64,000 bases of DNA from Streptomyces echinatus (GCF_014203595.1 NZ_JACHJK010000008.1:248001-312000), one strand, 5' to 3'. Positions 15,319 through 23,684 are shown, numbered from the stretch's first letter. The notes: generated from the sequence alone by a model not told the origin. Numbers and translations: made by a program.

Positions 15319-16461
15319 ATGGCCGAGTTCATGACGGAGACCGACGAGCGTTCCCCCGGTGTGCCGCGTGCCGGCACACCGGAGGAGCCCGAGAAGACCG
15401 CAGACGCCGCCACCGGTCCGCTCGACGGACAGGAGGCGGCGGCACAACTGGAGCGCACCCGCGCCCTGGTCGACCCGGAGCTGCGGGCGGCCATCGAGTC
15501 ACTGCCCGGCGCCATGCGCCGGGTCGGGCTCTACCACTTCGGCTGGCAGCACGCCGACGGCACGCCGGCGGCGGGCAACGCGGGCAAGGCGATACGGCCG
15601 GCCCTCGTGCTGGCGGCTGCCGCCGCCCTCGGCGGCCCGGCGGCCCGGGTGGCCGCGGTCCGGGCGGCGGTGGCGGTCGAACTGATCCACAACTTCACGC
15701 TGTTGCACGACGATGTGATGGACCGGGACACCACCCGCCGGCACCGGCCGACGGCCTGGACCGTCTTCGGGATCCCCGACGCGATCCTCGCCGGGGACGC
15801 CCTGCAGGCGCTGGCCCTCGGGCTGCTCGCCGACGACCCGCACCCGGCCTCCGCCCCGGCCCTGGCCCGGCTCGCGGCCTGTGTCGTGGAGCTGTGCGAG
15901 GGGCAGCACGTGGACACCGACCTGGAGCGGCGTGCGCCGGACGCGGTCACCCTGGACGAGGTGCTCGTGATGGCCGAGGCCAAGACCGGTGCCCTGCTGG
16001 GCTGTGCCTGTGCGCTCGGCGCGCTGTACGCGGGGGCGGACGACGAGGACGTGGCCGCGCTGGACGGCTTCGGCCGCCAGGCCGGGCTCGCCTTCCAGCT
16101 GATCGACGACGTCATCGGCATATGGGGCGACCCGCGGCACACCGGCAAGCCGGCCGGCGCGGATCTCGTCGTCCGCAAGAAGTCCCTGCCGGTGGTGGCG
16201 GCGCTCACCTCCGGCGCCCCGGCGGCGGCCGAACTCGCCGCGCTGTACGGCAGGCCTCATGTCGAGGGCGAGGCGGAGACCGGGGAGATCGCCCGTACGG
16301 CACTCGCGGTGGAGCGGGCCGGCGGACGGGACTGGGCGCAGGCCGAGGCGGCCGACCGCATGGCCCGGGCCATGCAGGAGCTGGCCCGGGCGGTCCCCGA
16401 GCCCGAGGCGGCGGGCGGTCTGCTGGCGCTCGCCGAGTTCGTCACGCGGCGGACCAGCTGA
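15319..16461 (+). CDS. Polyprenyl diphosphate synthase, probable encapsulin cargo
   Basis: 380-residue trans-isoprenyl diphosphate synthase (geranylgeranyl-type) that condenses IPP with allylic diphosphates. The first aspartate-rich motif DDVMD is at 131-135, the second DDVIG at 263-267, with GKAIRPALVLAA before them and an RKKSLPVVAAL segment after. The first 45 residues are polar, Pro/Glu/Ala-rich and probably disordered. This matches the unstructured N-termini that target cargo to family 2 encapsulins. It lies 112 bp downstream of eshA on the same strand with its own GGGGGAGG site. Chain length of the product cannot be predicted with certainty. Confidence 0.9.
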   Translation: MAEFMTETDERSPGVPRAGTPEEPEKTADAATGPLDGQEAAAQLERTRALVDPELRAAIESLPGAMRRVGLYHFGWQHADGTPAAGNAGKAIRPALVLAAAAALGGPAARVAAVRAAVAVELIHNFTLLHDDVMDRDTTRRHRPTAWTVFGIPDAILAGDALQALALGLLADDPHPASAPALARLAACVVELCEGQHVDTDLERRAPDAVTLDEVLVMAEAKTGALLGCACALGALYAGADDEDVAALDGFGRQAGLAFQLIDDVIGIWGDPRHTGKPAGADLVVRKKSLPVVAALTSGAPAAAELAALYGRPHVEGEAETGEIARTALAVERAGGRDWAQAEAADRMARAMQELARAVPEPEAAGGLLALAEFVTRRTS

Positions 16462-16802
16462 CGGCTGCCGGTCCGGCGGCCGAGAAGGACCCGGAGTCCC
16501 CGGGCCGTGCGGTCCTGACCCCGCGCGGTCGCCGGGGACTCCGGCCGGACGGCCCCTGCGCACCCCCACGGTGCGCGGAGCCGTCGTCGTGTCCGGCCCC
16601 CCGGAAACCCCTCGCGTCACGACAGCTGAAGCACTGCAGCTGGAGCGGTCACGGGGTGGCCCGGCCCCGCCCGCTCCCCGCCTCCACCGACAAGAGATCG
16701 GCCTGCGCACGCTCCGGGTGCGGTGCGCACCTTCGGCAGCGGCGTCCTGGTGCGCACGTGCGGCAGGAAGCGCTGAGACGGTCGCCGCTCTACGCTGAGG
16801 GC
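16462..16802. other. Intergenic region after the polyprenyl synthase
   Basis: No gene seen. It has the hairpin at 16491-16544 and, at the right end, TACGCT (16791-16796), a likely -10 for leaderless transcription of the small zinc-ribbon gene. Confidence 0.55.
16491..16544 (+). terminator. Long hairpin after the encapsulin operon
   Basis: Perfect 13-bp stem CCGGAGTCCCCGG/CCGGGGACTCCGG with a 28-nt loop, 30 bp past the stop codon. No U-run, as is common in Streptomyces. Confidence 0.6.
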
Positions 16803-17051
16803 ATGGGCAGCGAGCAATCCGTCTGTCCCGTCTGCGGGCAGCCGGTCGAAACAGTCGTCAAGCGGCACAAGACACTGGGCGCCTGGGTGCCGGTGTGGGC
16901 CCCCGGACCGTGCCGCAACCCCGGCTGCGCGGCCTCCGCCGGCGCCGGACGGTCCGCCGAGGCCGAGCGCTCCGACGGCGCCCGGGCCCGGCCGGGCGAC
17001 AGCGGTCCGGAGCGTCCCTCGGAGGCGGGCGCGAAGGACACCACCGTCTGA
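16803..17051 (+). CDS. Small zinc-ribbon-like protein, function unknown
   Basis: 82 residues. The N-terminal half has two cysteine pairs (CPVCGQP and CRNPGC) that probably bind zinc, and the C-terminal half is low-complexity, rich in Ser, Glu, Arg and Gly. The start at 16803 fits a TACGCT -10 seven bases upstream, which would give a leaderless message. No relative with known function comes to mind. Confidence 0.7.
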   Translation: MGSEQSVCPVCGQPVETVVKRHKTLGAWVPVWAPGPCRNPGCAASAGAGRSAEAERSDGARARPGDSGPERPSEAGAKDTTV

Positions 17052-17180
17052 GTGACAGCGCGCCGGCGGCAGGACGGTCCGTGCGTCAGTGCGGTCCGGG
17101 CGTCAGTGCGTCCGGGCGCCGGCGCGGCCGGATCGGCGGCACGGTCGGATCGCCCCGGGGGAACGCCGTAGCGTGGGCAC

Positions 17181-17513
17181 ATGCCGAAGCTGCCGTACAT
17201 CCTGCACATCACCGAGCGTTCCCTGTGGGAGGCGGCGCGCGAGCGCGGCGCCTACGAGCTGTCCACCCGGGGCCGCACCCTCCAGGAGGAGGGCTTCATC
17301 CACTTCTCCACCCGCGAGCAGCTCCCGCGCGTCGCCGACTTCCTCTACGGCGGCCCCGACGCCCCGGACGAACTGGTCGTCCTGGTGGTGGACCCGGCGC
17401 GGGTCGGGGCGCCGGTGCGATACGAGGCCGTGGAGCCGGGCGGGGAGGAGTTCCCGCACGTGTACGGGCCCCTACCGGTCGAGGCCGTGGTGGACGTGGA
17501 GCCCTGGGCGTAG
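17181..17513 (+). CDS. DUF952 domain-containing protein
   Basis: 110-residue single-domain protein of the DUF952 family: ILHITERSLWEAARERG at the start, GFIHFSTREQLPRVADFLY in the middle, HVYGPLPVEAVVDVEPW at the end. Length matches the family. The biochemical role is unknown; the fold is related to ADP-ribosyltransferase-like proteins according to family descriptions. The only promoter hint is TAGCGT close to the ATG. It converges on a VOC protein gene with 9 bp between stops. Confidence 0.88.
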   Translation: MPKLPYILHITERSLWEAARERGAYELSTRGRTLQEEGFIHFSTREQLPRVADFLYGGPDAPDELVVLVVDPARVGAPVRYEAVEPGGEEFPHVYGPLPVEAVVDVEPWA

Positions 17514-17522
17514 CGGGCGGGT

Positions 17523-18281
17523 CTACCCGGCGTCGGTGCCCTGGCCGCCGCCGTCGGGCAGGGCGCCGGTCTCCGGATCGCGGCCGGTCAGGCAGTACGT
17601 GCCGCCGGCCGGGTCGCGCATCACCGTCCAGTGGGCGCCCTCGCTCACCAGGACGGCACCCAGCTCCTCGTGCCGTGCGCGGACGGCGGCGATGTCGGCG
17701 CAGGCCAGGTCGAGGTGAGCGGAGGCCGGGCGCTCCTCGTCGAGCCGCTGGAGCAGCAGCCGGACGGGGAGGCCCGCCGGGGGCCGCAGCCCGGTGAACT
17801 CCGGCCGGGAGCCCGCCCGTCGCGTCCACCCGGTCAGCCCGGACCAGAAGGCGCACTCGGTGTCGTACCGGGACGGCGGGATGTCCAGGCACACCTGGTC
17901 CAGCCGGCTTCCGGACACCACCGGAGGCCGTACCGTCTCCCCGTGCCAGGGCACCGCGCAGAACAACTGGCCCGCGGGGGAGCGCAGTACGGTCCAGTCG
18001 CCGTGGTCCGCCACCACGGCGGCGCCGAGCCGGCGGGCGAGCACGGTCAGCTCGTCCACGTCCTCGGCGCACAGGTCGATGTGGGCGCCGCCGTTCCCCT
18101 CCCGGACGCCCTGGAGCTTCACGCCCGGGTCCGCCCGCTCCGGCAGCAGAGTGGCGAACTCGTCCTCTTCACCGCGGAGTCCGGACAGCCGGGTGCCGCT
18201 CACGGCCGTCCAGAAGTCGCCCGCGGCGGCCAGGCGCGCGGCGGGCCGGTCGATGAAGGCGTACGTCCAGCGAATGATCAC
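17523..18281 (-). CDS. VOC-family protein with two glyoxalase-like domains
   Basis: 252 residues arranged as two vicinal-oxygen-chelate modules, about 1-120 and 128-245. Each ends in a similar motif (WTVLRSPAGQLFCAVPW and WTVMRDPAGGTYCLTGR) and includes an AHIDL/SAHLDLA metal-site strand. Such proteins include glyoxalases, dioxygenases and antibiotic-resistance binders; the substrate is unknown. The GTG at 18281 is chosen since TACACT precedes it at leaderless distance. It lies downstream of another VOC gene on the same strand, 43 bp apart. Confidence 0.85.
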   Translation of the reverse strand: MIIRWTYAFIDRPAARLAAAGDFWTAVSGTRLSGLRGEEDEFATLLPERADPGVKLQGVREGNGGAHIDLCAEDVDELTVLARRLGAAVVADHGDWTVLRSPAGQLFCAVPWHGETVRPPVVSGSRLDQVCLDIPPSRYDTECAFWSGLTGWTRRAGSRPEFTGLRPPAGLPVRLLLQRLDEERPASAHLDLACADIAAVRARHEELGAVLVSEGAHWTVMRDPAGGTYCLTGRDPETGALPDGGGQGTDAG

Positions 18282-18324
18282 GGGCGGGAGTGTAGGCGCG
18301 AACTGCCCACGGCTCCCGCCGAAT

Positions 18325-18738
18325 TCACCGGGCCGGGCGCTCGATGAAGCGGAGCTGGTTGCCGGCCGGATCCCGGAAGGCGCAGTCACGCACCCCGTAG
18401 GCCTGGTCCGTCGGCTCCTGGAGGACGTCGGCGCCGGACTCGCGCACCCGCTCGTACAGCGCGTCACAGTCGGGGGTGGTGAAGATGACCCCGCGCAACA
18501 GGCCCTTGGCGAGGAGCTCGTTGAGCGCCTGCTTGTCCGCGGGGGAGGCGTCCGGACTCGCGTCCGGCGGTTCCAGGACGATCTCCACGTCCTGGACCGG
18601 GGAACCCAGGGTCACCCAGCGCATCCCCTCGAAGCCCACGTCGTTACGGATCTCCAGACCGAGCACATCGCGGTAGAAGGCGATGGCCTTGTCGTGGTCG
18701 TCCACCGCGATGAAACACTGCGCGAGTTTCACGTCCAT
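18325..18738 (-). CDS. VOC-family (glyoxalase/bleomycin resistance-like) protein
   Basis: 137-residue single-module VOC protein: LAQCFIAVDDHDKAIAFYRDVLGLEIRND at the start, and FRDPAGNQLRFIERPAR at the end, with the metal ligand Glu. It lies 34 bp downstream of an AraC regulator on the same strand. AraC-VOC pairs of this kind are common in Streptomyces and suggest regulator-controlled modification or binding of a small molecule. The substrate cannot be deduced. Confidence 0.9.
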   Translation of the reverse strand: MDVKLAQCFIAVDDHDKAIAFYRDVLGLEIRNDVGFEGMRWVTLGSPVQDVEIVLEPPDASPDASPADKQALNELLAKGLLRGVIFTTPDCDALYERVRESGADVLQEPTDQAYGVRDCAFRDPAGNQLRFIERPAR

Positions 18739-18772
18739 GGACTCACCCTAGAACCGGTGGGCACGCTCCGCC

Positions 18773-19174
18773 TCAGTAAAGGCGGCGGCGCGGCCGGGTC
18801 AGCCTGCGGGCCACGCACGACGGGATCACCGCGCTCTCCTCGTGATCGCGGGCGCGGTAGGCGCTCGGAGTCTCGCCGACCAGCTCGGTGAACCGGGAGC
18901 TGAAGGAACCGAGCGAGGTACAGCCCACGGCGAGGCACACCTCGGTCACGGTGAGATCGCCCCGGCGCAGCAGCGCCTTGGCCCGCTCGATCCGGCGGGT
19001 CATCAGGTAGCTGTAGGGCGTCTCGCCGAACGCCTTGCGGAAGCTGCGCTGGAAATGGCCCGGCGACATCAGAGCGTCACGGGCCAGGGCGGTCATGTCG
19101 AGCGCCTCGGCGTACTCGCGGTCCATACGGTCCCGTACGCGCCGCAGCCGTCTCAGGTCCTCCAGGGCGGTCAT
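18773..19174 (-). CDS. Short AraC-family transcriptional regulator
   Basis: 133-residue protein consisting almost solely of the AraC DNA-binding domain. The two helix-turn-helix units are ALDMTALARDALMSPGHFQRSFRKAF and LTVTEVCLAVGCTSLGSFSSRFTELVG, followed by GETPSAYRAR. There is no separate effector domain. It probably drives itself and the VOC gene 34 bp downstream. A longer frame to 19324 exists but the upstream residues do not look like protein; the ATG at 19174 has GAGCGG before it. Confidence 0.88.
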   Translation of the reverse strand: MTALEDLRRLRRVRDRMDREYAEALDMTALARDALMSPGHFQRSFRKAFGETPYSYLMTRRIERAKALLRRGDLTVTEVCLAVGCTSLGSFSSRFTELVGETPSAYRARDHEESAVIPSCVARRLTRPRRRLY

Positions 19175-19343
19175 CCGCTCAGCTTCGCACAGGTCGCACG
19201 ACTGGATCCCGGGAGTCCGGCGGAGCGATTTCGTCCGGTTGTCCGGGCACGCCCGCCGCTCCCCTCGTCCACCGGCTCGATGCCCGCGCCCGCCGGAAGA
19301 CCATGGCGCAGGGGCACCGGCCACCGGCTCCCGTGGCCGGGTG

Positions 19344-19403
19344 AAAACGACCGCACCCGGCCCGCGAGGACGCCGTGAACGGCGGCCTGCGGGCCGGGTG
19401 CGG
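19344..19403 (-). terminator. Rho-independent terminator of sodN
   Basis: Perfect 15-bp stem (19389-19403 with 19351-19365), 23-nt loop, then TCGTTTT when read on the minus strand. Confidence 0.85.
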
Positions 19404-19430
19404 GCAGAGGCCGAACGGAAGGCCGGCCGG
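19344..19430 (-). ncRNA. Candidate sodN 3'-UTR small RNA (s-SodF-like)
   Basis: The 87 nt from the sodN stop to the end of the terminator form a short, structured 3' UTR. In S. coelicolor a roughly 90-nt sRNA (s-SodF) is processed from the sodN 3' UTR and represses sodF mRNA. Position and size agree; the sodF target is not in the window, so complementarity could not be checked. Confidence 0.45.
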
Positions 19431-19826
19431 TCAGGCCTTCTTGGTCTCCCAGAAGATCTCGGCGACCCGCTTGATGTAGTCCAGAGCCTTCTGGCCGGTC
19501 GCCGGGTCGGTGGACGCCTTGGCGGCCGAGAGGGCCTTCAGGGTGTCGTTGACCAGCTGGTGCAGCTCCGGGTACTTCTCGAAGTGCGGGGGCTTGAAGT
19601 AGTCGCTCCACAGGACGGAGACGTGGTGCTTGGCAAGCTCCGCGCGCTGCTCCTTGATGACGGTGGCGCGCGCCTGGAAGTGGGGGTCCTCGTTGCTGGC
19701 CATCTTTTCCTGGACGGCCTTCACCGACTCCGCCTCGATGCGGGCCTGGGCCGGGTCGTACACGCCGCAGGGCAGGTCGCAGTGGGCGCTGACCTTGACC
19801 TTGGGGGCAAACAGGCGGGAAAGCAT
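19431..19826 (-). CDS. sodN: Nickel superoxide dismutase precursor
   Basis: 131-residue Ni-SOD. A 14-residue propeptide MLSRLFAPKVKVSA precedes the mature N-terminus HCDLPCGVYDP. In the enzyme this is the nickel hook, with His1, Cys2 and Cys6 as ligands. The rest is the four-helix bundle ending in FWETKKA. It disproportionates superoxide in the cytoplasm as a hexamer. The propeptide is removed by SodX, encoded divergently 101 bp away from its translational start region. GAAGGA precedes the ATG. Nickel levels control this system in Streptomyces through Nur; no Nur box was identified here. The 3' UTR may yield a small RNA. Confidence 0.97.
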   Translation of the reverse strand: MLSRLFAPKVKVSAHCDLPCGVYDPAQARIEAESVKAVQEKMASNEDPHFQARATVIKEQRAELAKHHVSVLWSDYFKPPHFEKYPELHQLVNDTLKALSAAKASTDPATGQKALDYIKRVAEIFWETKKA

Positions 19827-19971
19827 GGAGCATTCCTTCCTCGTGATCGTCTTCTCAGGTGCGACATTACTCCCTGAGGAAGGCGATTTCTCGGCTGCCC
19901 CCTAGGGCTTAGGACAAAAGTCCAGGGTGAGACTGAGACTGGTGGAGGAACGGACCGGGGAGGTGCCGGGG

Positions 19972-20406
19972 ATGCCGGAGCTGTCGCAGGACACCGAGCG
20001 GGGGAGGGCTGTGGCGCCCTTCGGGCTGGCCGAGGTGACGGGGCCGTCCATGGTGCCCACCCTGCACCACGGGGATCAGCTGCTGGTGCGGTACGGGGGT
20101 GCGGTCCGGCCCGGTGACGTGGTGGTCCTGCGTCATCCGTTCCAGCAGGATCTGCTGGTGGTCAAGCGGGCCGTGGAGCGGCGCGACGGCGGCTGGTGGG
20201 TGCTCGGGGACAACCCCTACGCGGGCGGGGACAGCACGGACTACGGGGTGGTGCCCGAGGAGCTGATCCTCGGGAAGGCCTGGATCCGGTTCCGGCCGGT
20301 CCGGGCCGGTCAGCGTTCGCCGCTCGCGCTGGTGCGCTGGGCGTTCTCGGCGGCGAGGCCGCTGCTGCCCGACCGGTCGGCCTCCAGGCGCTTGCGGGCC
20401 CGGTAG
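19972..20406 (+). CDS. sodX: Nickel-type superoxide dismutase maturation protease
   Basis: 144-residue S26 signal-peptidase-like protease that removes the SodN propeptide. The catalytic serine is in GPSMVPTL (Ser26) and the general-base lysine in VVKRAV (Lys65); GDNPYAGGDSTDYG is the conserved S26 box. No membrane anchor is seen, fitting a cytoplasmic substrate. The ATG at 19972 has GGGGAGG 8 nt upstream; a GTG at 19927 would add 15 residues. It is divergent from sodN. Its 3' end overlaps the convergent CGNR gene by 97 bp. Confidence 0.93.
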   Translation: MPELSQDTERGRAVAPFGLAEVTGPSMVPTLHHGDQLLVRYGGAVRPGDVVVLRHPFQQDLLVVKRAVERRDGGWWVLGDNPYAGGDSTDYGVVPEELILGKAWIRFRPVRAGQRSPLALVRWAFSAARPLLPDRSASRRLRAR

Positions 20407-20939
20407 GCCGCCACGTTGGCGCGGGTGGCGCAGCGGTCCGAGCAGTAGCGCCGGGAGCGGTTGGTGGAGGTGTCCAGATAGGCGTTGCGGCACGGGGGCG
20501 CCTGGCACAGTCCGAGCCGGTCGACGCCGTACTCGGTGAGGTGGAAGGCGAGGCCCATCGCCGCGATGGCCGCGTAGCCGGCGGTGGCGTTGGAGGGGTG
20601 GTCGGCCAGGTGCATGTGCCAGAGGGGGCGGCCGTCCTCGTCACGGTGGTCGTGCCCGGAGATCTGCGGGCTGACCGGGAACTCCAGCAGCAGTGAGTTC
20701 AGCAGGTCCACGGCCAGGGTCTCGTCGCCCTTGTCGGCGGCCTCGAAGACCCCGCGCAGTCGTGCCCGGACCGAGCGGAAGCGGGTGACGTCGGCCTCGG
20801 TGGCGCGCCGGGCGGCCGACGCGTTGACGTCGAAGAGGTCGCGGACGGCCTCGACCGTGGTCAGGACGTCCTTGCCCCGGGCCGGCTCCTCGCTGTTGAC
20901 GAGACGGACGGCGTAATCCGAGTAATAGGCCAGTTCCAC
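20310..20939 (-). CDS. ABATE/CGNR zinc-finger transcriptional regulator
   Basis: 209 residues. The N-terminal ABATE-type domain (about 1-145) starts MELAYYSDYAVRLVNSEEP, and the C-terminal CGNR-type zinc finger contains CQAPPCRNAYLDTSTNRSRR followed by YCSDRCATRANVAAYRARKR. Such proteins are thought to be stress- or ligand-responsive transcription regulators. The last 20 or so residues after the finger are polar and lie antisense to the sodX C-terminus. It is divergent from the methyltransferase gene with 100 bp between, which may be its target. Confidence 0.88.
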   Translation of the reverse strand: MELAYYSDYAVRLVNSEEPARGKDVLTTVEAVRDLFDVNASAARRATEADVTRFRSVRARLRGVFEAADKGDETLAVDLLNSLLLEFPVSPQISGHDHRDEDGRPLWHMHLADHPSNATAGYAAIAAMGLAFHLTEYGVDRLGLCQAPPCRNAYLDTSTNRSRRYCSDRCATRANVAAYRARKRLEADRSGSSGLAAENAQRTSASGER

Positions 20940-21039
20940 TTGTAGTCCTTACGAGGGCGTCTTATTGTCGTGCCTGCGGTCGGGTAACAGCCGGTCGCGC
21001 TTCCAGGGTATTACGCGGATCGAAGGGAACGGGTGACCC

Positions 21040-21798
21040 ATGACCACGAGTGCCGGAACCGACTGGGCGGCCTGGCAGGAGAGCTGGGACCGGCAGCAGG
21101 AGTGGTACATGCCGGACCGCGAGGAACGCCTCGGGATCATGCTCGACATGGTCGAGGCGCTCGTCGGCACGGCCCCGCGCGTGCTCGACCTGGCGTGCGG
21201 CACCGGCAGCATCACCGCCCGGCTGCTCCGCCGTCTCCCCGGGGCCACCAGCACCGGAGTCGACCTCGACCCGGCGCTGCTCGCCATCGCGCACGGCACC
21301 TTCGAGGGCGACGACCGCGTCTCCTTCGTCACCGCCGACCTCACGGACCCGGACTGGCCGGCGCGGCTGCCGTACGACTCGTACGACGCCGTCCTGACCG
21401 CCACGGCCCTGCACTGGCTGCACACCGAACCCCTTGCGGCCCTCTACGGTCAGGTCGCGGAGCTGGTCCGCGACGGCGGTGTCTTCATGAACGCGGACCA
21501 CATGATCGACGAGTCCACGCCCCGGATCAACGCGGCCGAGCGCGCCCAGCGCCACGCCCGCATGGAACAGGCCAAGCGCGAGGGCGCCCTGGACTGGTCC
21601 GAGTGGTGGCAGCTGGCGGCCCAGGACCCGGTCCTCGCCGAGCCCACCGCCCGCCGCTTCCAGATCTACGGCGAGCACGCCGACGGTGACACGCCGTCGG
21701 CGAGGTGGCACGCGCGCACGCTGCTGGCGCGGGGCTTCGCGGAGGCGCGGACGGTGTGGGCGTCGCCGTCGGACGCCCTGGTGCTGGCCGTGAAGTGA
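21040..21798 (+). CDS. Class I SAM-dependent methyltransferase
   Basis: 252-residue Rossmann-fold methyltransferase. Motif I is VLDLACGTGSITARL (about 48-62), an acidic residue ends strand 2 (GVDLDPALL), and motif II/III is DAVLTATALHWL, which resembles trans-aconitate methyltransferases. The small-molecule substrate is unknown. It is divergent from the CGNR regulator and is followed by a 17-bp-stem bidirectional terminator. Confidence 0.88.
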   Translation: MTTSAGTDWAAWQESWDRQQEWYMPDREERLGIMLDMVEALVGTAPRVLDLACGTGSITARLLRRLPGATSTGVDLDPALLAIAHGTFEGDDRVSFVTADLTDPDWPARLPYDSYDAVLTATALHWLHTEPLAALYGQVAELVRDGGVFMNADHMIDESTPRINAAERAQRHARMEQAKREGALDWSEWWQLAAQDPVLAEPTARRFQIYGEHADGDTPSARWHARTLLARGFAEARTVWASPSDALVLAVK

Positions 21799-21819
21799 CG
21801 CCCGGCGACCCGCGCATGC

Positions 21820-21857
21820 GGGAGGGGCGGTACGAGAACTCTCGTACCGCCCCTCCC
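21820..21857. terminator. Bidirectional terminator
   Basis: Perfect 17-bp stem GGGAGGGGCGGTACGAG/CTCGTACCGCCCCTCCC with a 4-nt loop, between convergent methyltransferase and ABC-transporter genes. Confidence 0.85.
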
Positions 21858-21942
21858 GTGTCCCCGCGCCCGAAGGGGTGCGGGAACCGTGCGACCGGCC
21901 GTCAGCGGCCCGCGGGCCGGGGACGGCGCCGTCCGCCGGGCG

Positions 21943-22749
21943 CTACAGCACCTTGGACAGGAACGACTGCGTCCGCTCGTGCTGCGGGCTCGTCAGCACG
22001 TCCCGCGGGTGGCCGGATTCGACCACCACGCCGTCGTCCATGAAGACCAGGCTGTCGCCCACCTCGCGGGCGAAGCCCATCTCATGGGTGACGACGACCA
22101 TGGTCATGCCGGACTCGGCGAGGTCGCGCATGACGTCCAGGACGTCACCGACCAGCTCCGGGTCCAGAGCCGAGGTCGGCTCGTCGAACAGCATCAGCTT
22201 CGGTTCCATCGCCAGCGCGCGGGCGATCGCCACACGCTGCTGCTGGCCGCCGGAGAGCTGGGAGGGGTAGTGCCCGGCCCGGTCGGCCAGACCCACGCGC
22301 TCCAGCAGCTGCATGGCACGCTCCTTGGCCTGCGACCGGTTCGCGCCCTTCACCTGCACCGGCGCCTCCATGACGTTCTCCAGGGCCGTCATGTGCGGGA
22401 ACAGGTTGAAGCGCTGGAAGACCATGCCGATGTCGCGCCGCTTCATCGCGACCTCACGGTCACGCAGCTCGTACAGCTTGTCGCCCTGCTGGCGGTAGCC
22501 GACCAGCTCACCGTCGACGTACAGCCGGCCGGCGTTGATCTTCTCCAGGTGGTTGATGCACCGCAGGAAGGTCGACTTGCCGGAGCCGGAGGGGCCGATG
22601 AGGCAGAACACCTCGCCCGGCTTCACCTCCAGGTCGATGCCCTTCAGCACCTCGACATGGCCGAAGGACTTGTGGACGCCCTGCGCCTTGACCATCGGGA
22701 CGGTCCCCTCGACCGGGGTGTCCTGCGTCTTGCTCAGCTTGTCGGTCAT
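21943..22749 (-). CDS. Polar amino-acid ABC transporter, ATP-binding protein
   Basis: 268-residue ATPase of the GlnQ/HisP type. Walker A is GPSGSGKST (52-60), the signature LSGGQQQR is at 165-172, Walker B is LMLFDEPTS (about 185-193), and the H loop is VVVTHEMGF. It energises uptake through the permease encoded directly upstream, whose stop codon overlaps this ATG (ATGA at 22746-22749). It is the last gene of a binding protein, permease, ATPase operon. Glutamate, glutamine or another polar amino acid is the likely substrate class; the exact ligand cannot be read from sequence. Confidence 0.93.
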   Translation of the reverse strand: MTDKLSKTQDTPVEGTVPMVKAQGVHKSFGHVEVLKGIDLEVKPGEVFCLIGPSGSGKSTFLRCINHLEKINAGRLYVDGELVGYRQQGDKLYELRDREVAMKRRDIGMVFQRFNLFPHMTALENVMEAPVQVKGANRSQAKERAMQLLERVGLADRAGHYPSQLSGGQQQRVAIARALAMEPKLMLFDEPTSALDPELVGDVLDVMRDLAESGMTMVVVTHEMGFAREVGDSLVFMDDGVVVESGHPRDVLTSPQHERTQSFLSKVL

Positions 22750-23684
22750 GCGCCCACCGCTCCCTTCGGGCGGCCCAGCGACAGCATGTTGGCCTTCACC
22801 TTCTGCCACGGCGTGGGCGGCAGCTGGCGGCTGGAGCCGCGGGCGTAGTAGCGCTCGATGTAGTACTGGCCCACGCTCAGGACCGAGGTCATGATCAGGT
22901 ACCAGGCCGCGGCGAGGAAGTACATCTCCACCGGGGCGCCGGAGTTCTGTCCGATGTCCTGGGCGTAGCGGAAGAGTTCGGGATACTGGACGGCCGCCAC
23001 GAGCGAGGTCGTCTTCAGCATGTTGATCACTTCGTTGCCGGTCGGCGGCACGATCACGCGCATCGCCTGCGGGATGACCACCCGGCGCAGCGTCCTGCTG
23101 TGGCTCATGCCGAGCGCGTGGGCCGCCTCGGTCTGGCCCTCGTCCACCGCGAGCAGGCCGGCCCGGCAGATCTCCGCCATGTACGCCGCCTCGTTCAGAC
23201 CCAGGCCGAGCAACGCCGTCAGCAGCGGCGTCATGAAGTTCGACCAGTAGTCCTTGTAGAACGGCATCAGGTTGATGTACTCGAAGACCAGGCCCAGGTT
23301 GAACCAGAGGAACAGCTGGACCAGGACCGGGGTGCCGCGGAAGAACCAGATGTAGAACCACGCGATCGACGAGGTCACCGGGTTCTTCGACAGCCGCATC
23401 ACCGCGAGCAGGATGCCGCCGACGATGCCGATCAGCATCGACAGGACCGTCAGCAGGAGGGTCTTGCTGACGCCGGTCATGATCCGGTCGTCGAAGAAGT
23501 AGTCCGGTACCGCGTTCCAGTTGATCTTGCCCTGGCCGAACGCGTAGATGATCGCGACGAGGAGTGCGATCGCGATGACGGCGGCGACGTAACGTCCGTA
23601 GTGCCGCACCGGGATGGCCTTGATGGCCTCGGCGCCGGCCGCGGGTGTGTCCGCCGGTTCCGCCGTCTTGTCTATGTCTGTCAC
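22746..23684 (-). CDS. Polar amino-acid ABC transporter, permease protein
   Basis: 312-residue His/Glu/Gln-type permease. A hydrophilic N-terminus of about 30 residues is followed by a first membrane segment (YVAAVIAIALLVAIIYAFG). The core permease has the EAA loop AAHALGMSHSRTLRRVVIPQA, which docks the ATPase. It is one longer polypeptide rather than two permeases, so it probably works as a homodimer. GTG start at 23684, 38 bp after the binding-protein stop; the stop overlaps the ATPase start by 4 bp. Confidence 0.93.
   Translation of the reverse strand: MTDIDKTAEPADTPAAGAEAIKAIPVRHYGRYVAAVIAIALLVAIIYAFGQGKINWNAVPDYFFDDRIMTGVSKTLLLTVLSMLIGIVGGILLAVMRLSKNPVTSSIAWFYIWFFRGTPVLVQLFLWFNLGLVFEYINLMPFYKDYWSNFMTPLLTALLGLGLNEAAYMAEICRAGLLAVDEGQTEAAHALGMSHSRTLRRVVIPQAMRVIVPPTGNEVINMLKTTSLVAAVQYPELFRYAQDIGQNSGAPVEMYFLAAAWYLIMTSVLSVGQYYIERYYARGSSRQLPPTPWQKVKANMLSLGRPKGAVGA

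Noticed and set aside
12678..15515. 945-codon minus-strand frame opposite eshA and overlapping the amidase
   Set aside because: Shadow of EshA and the amidase in other frames; composition is Arg/Gly/Asp-rich without domains.
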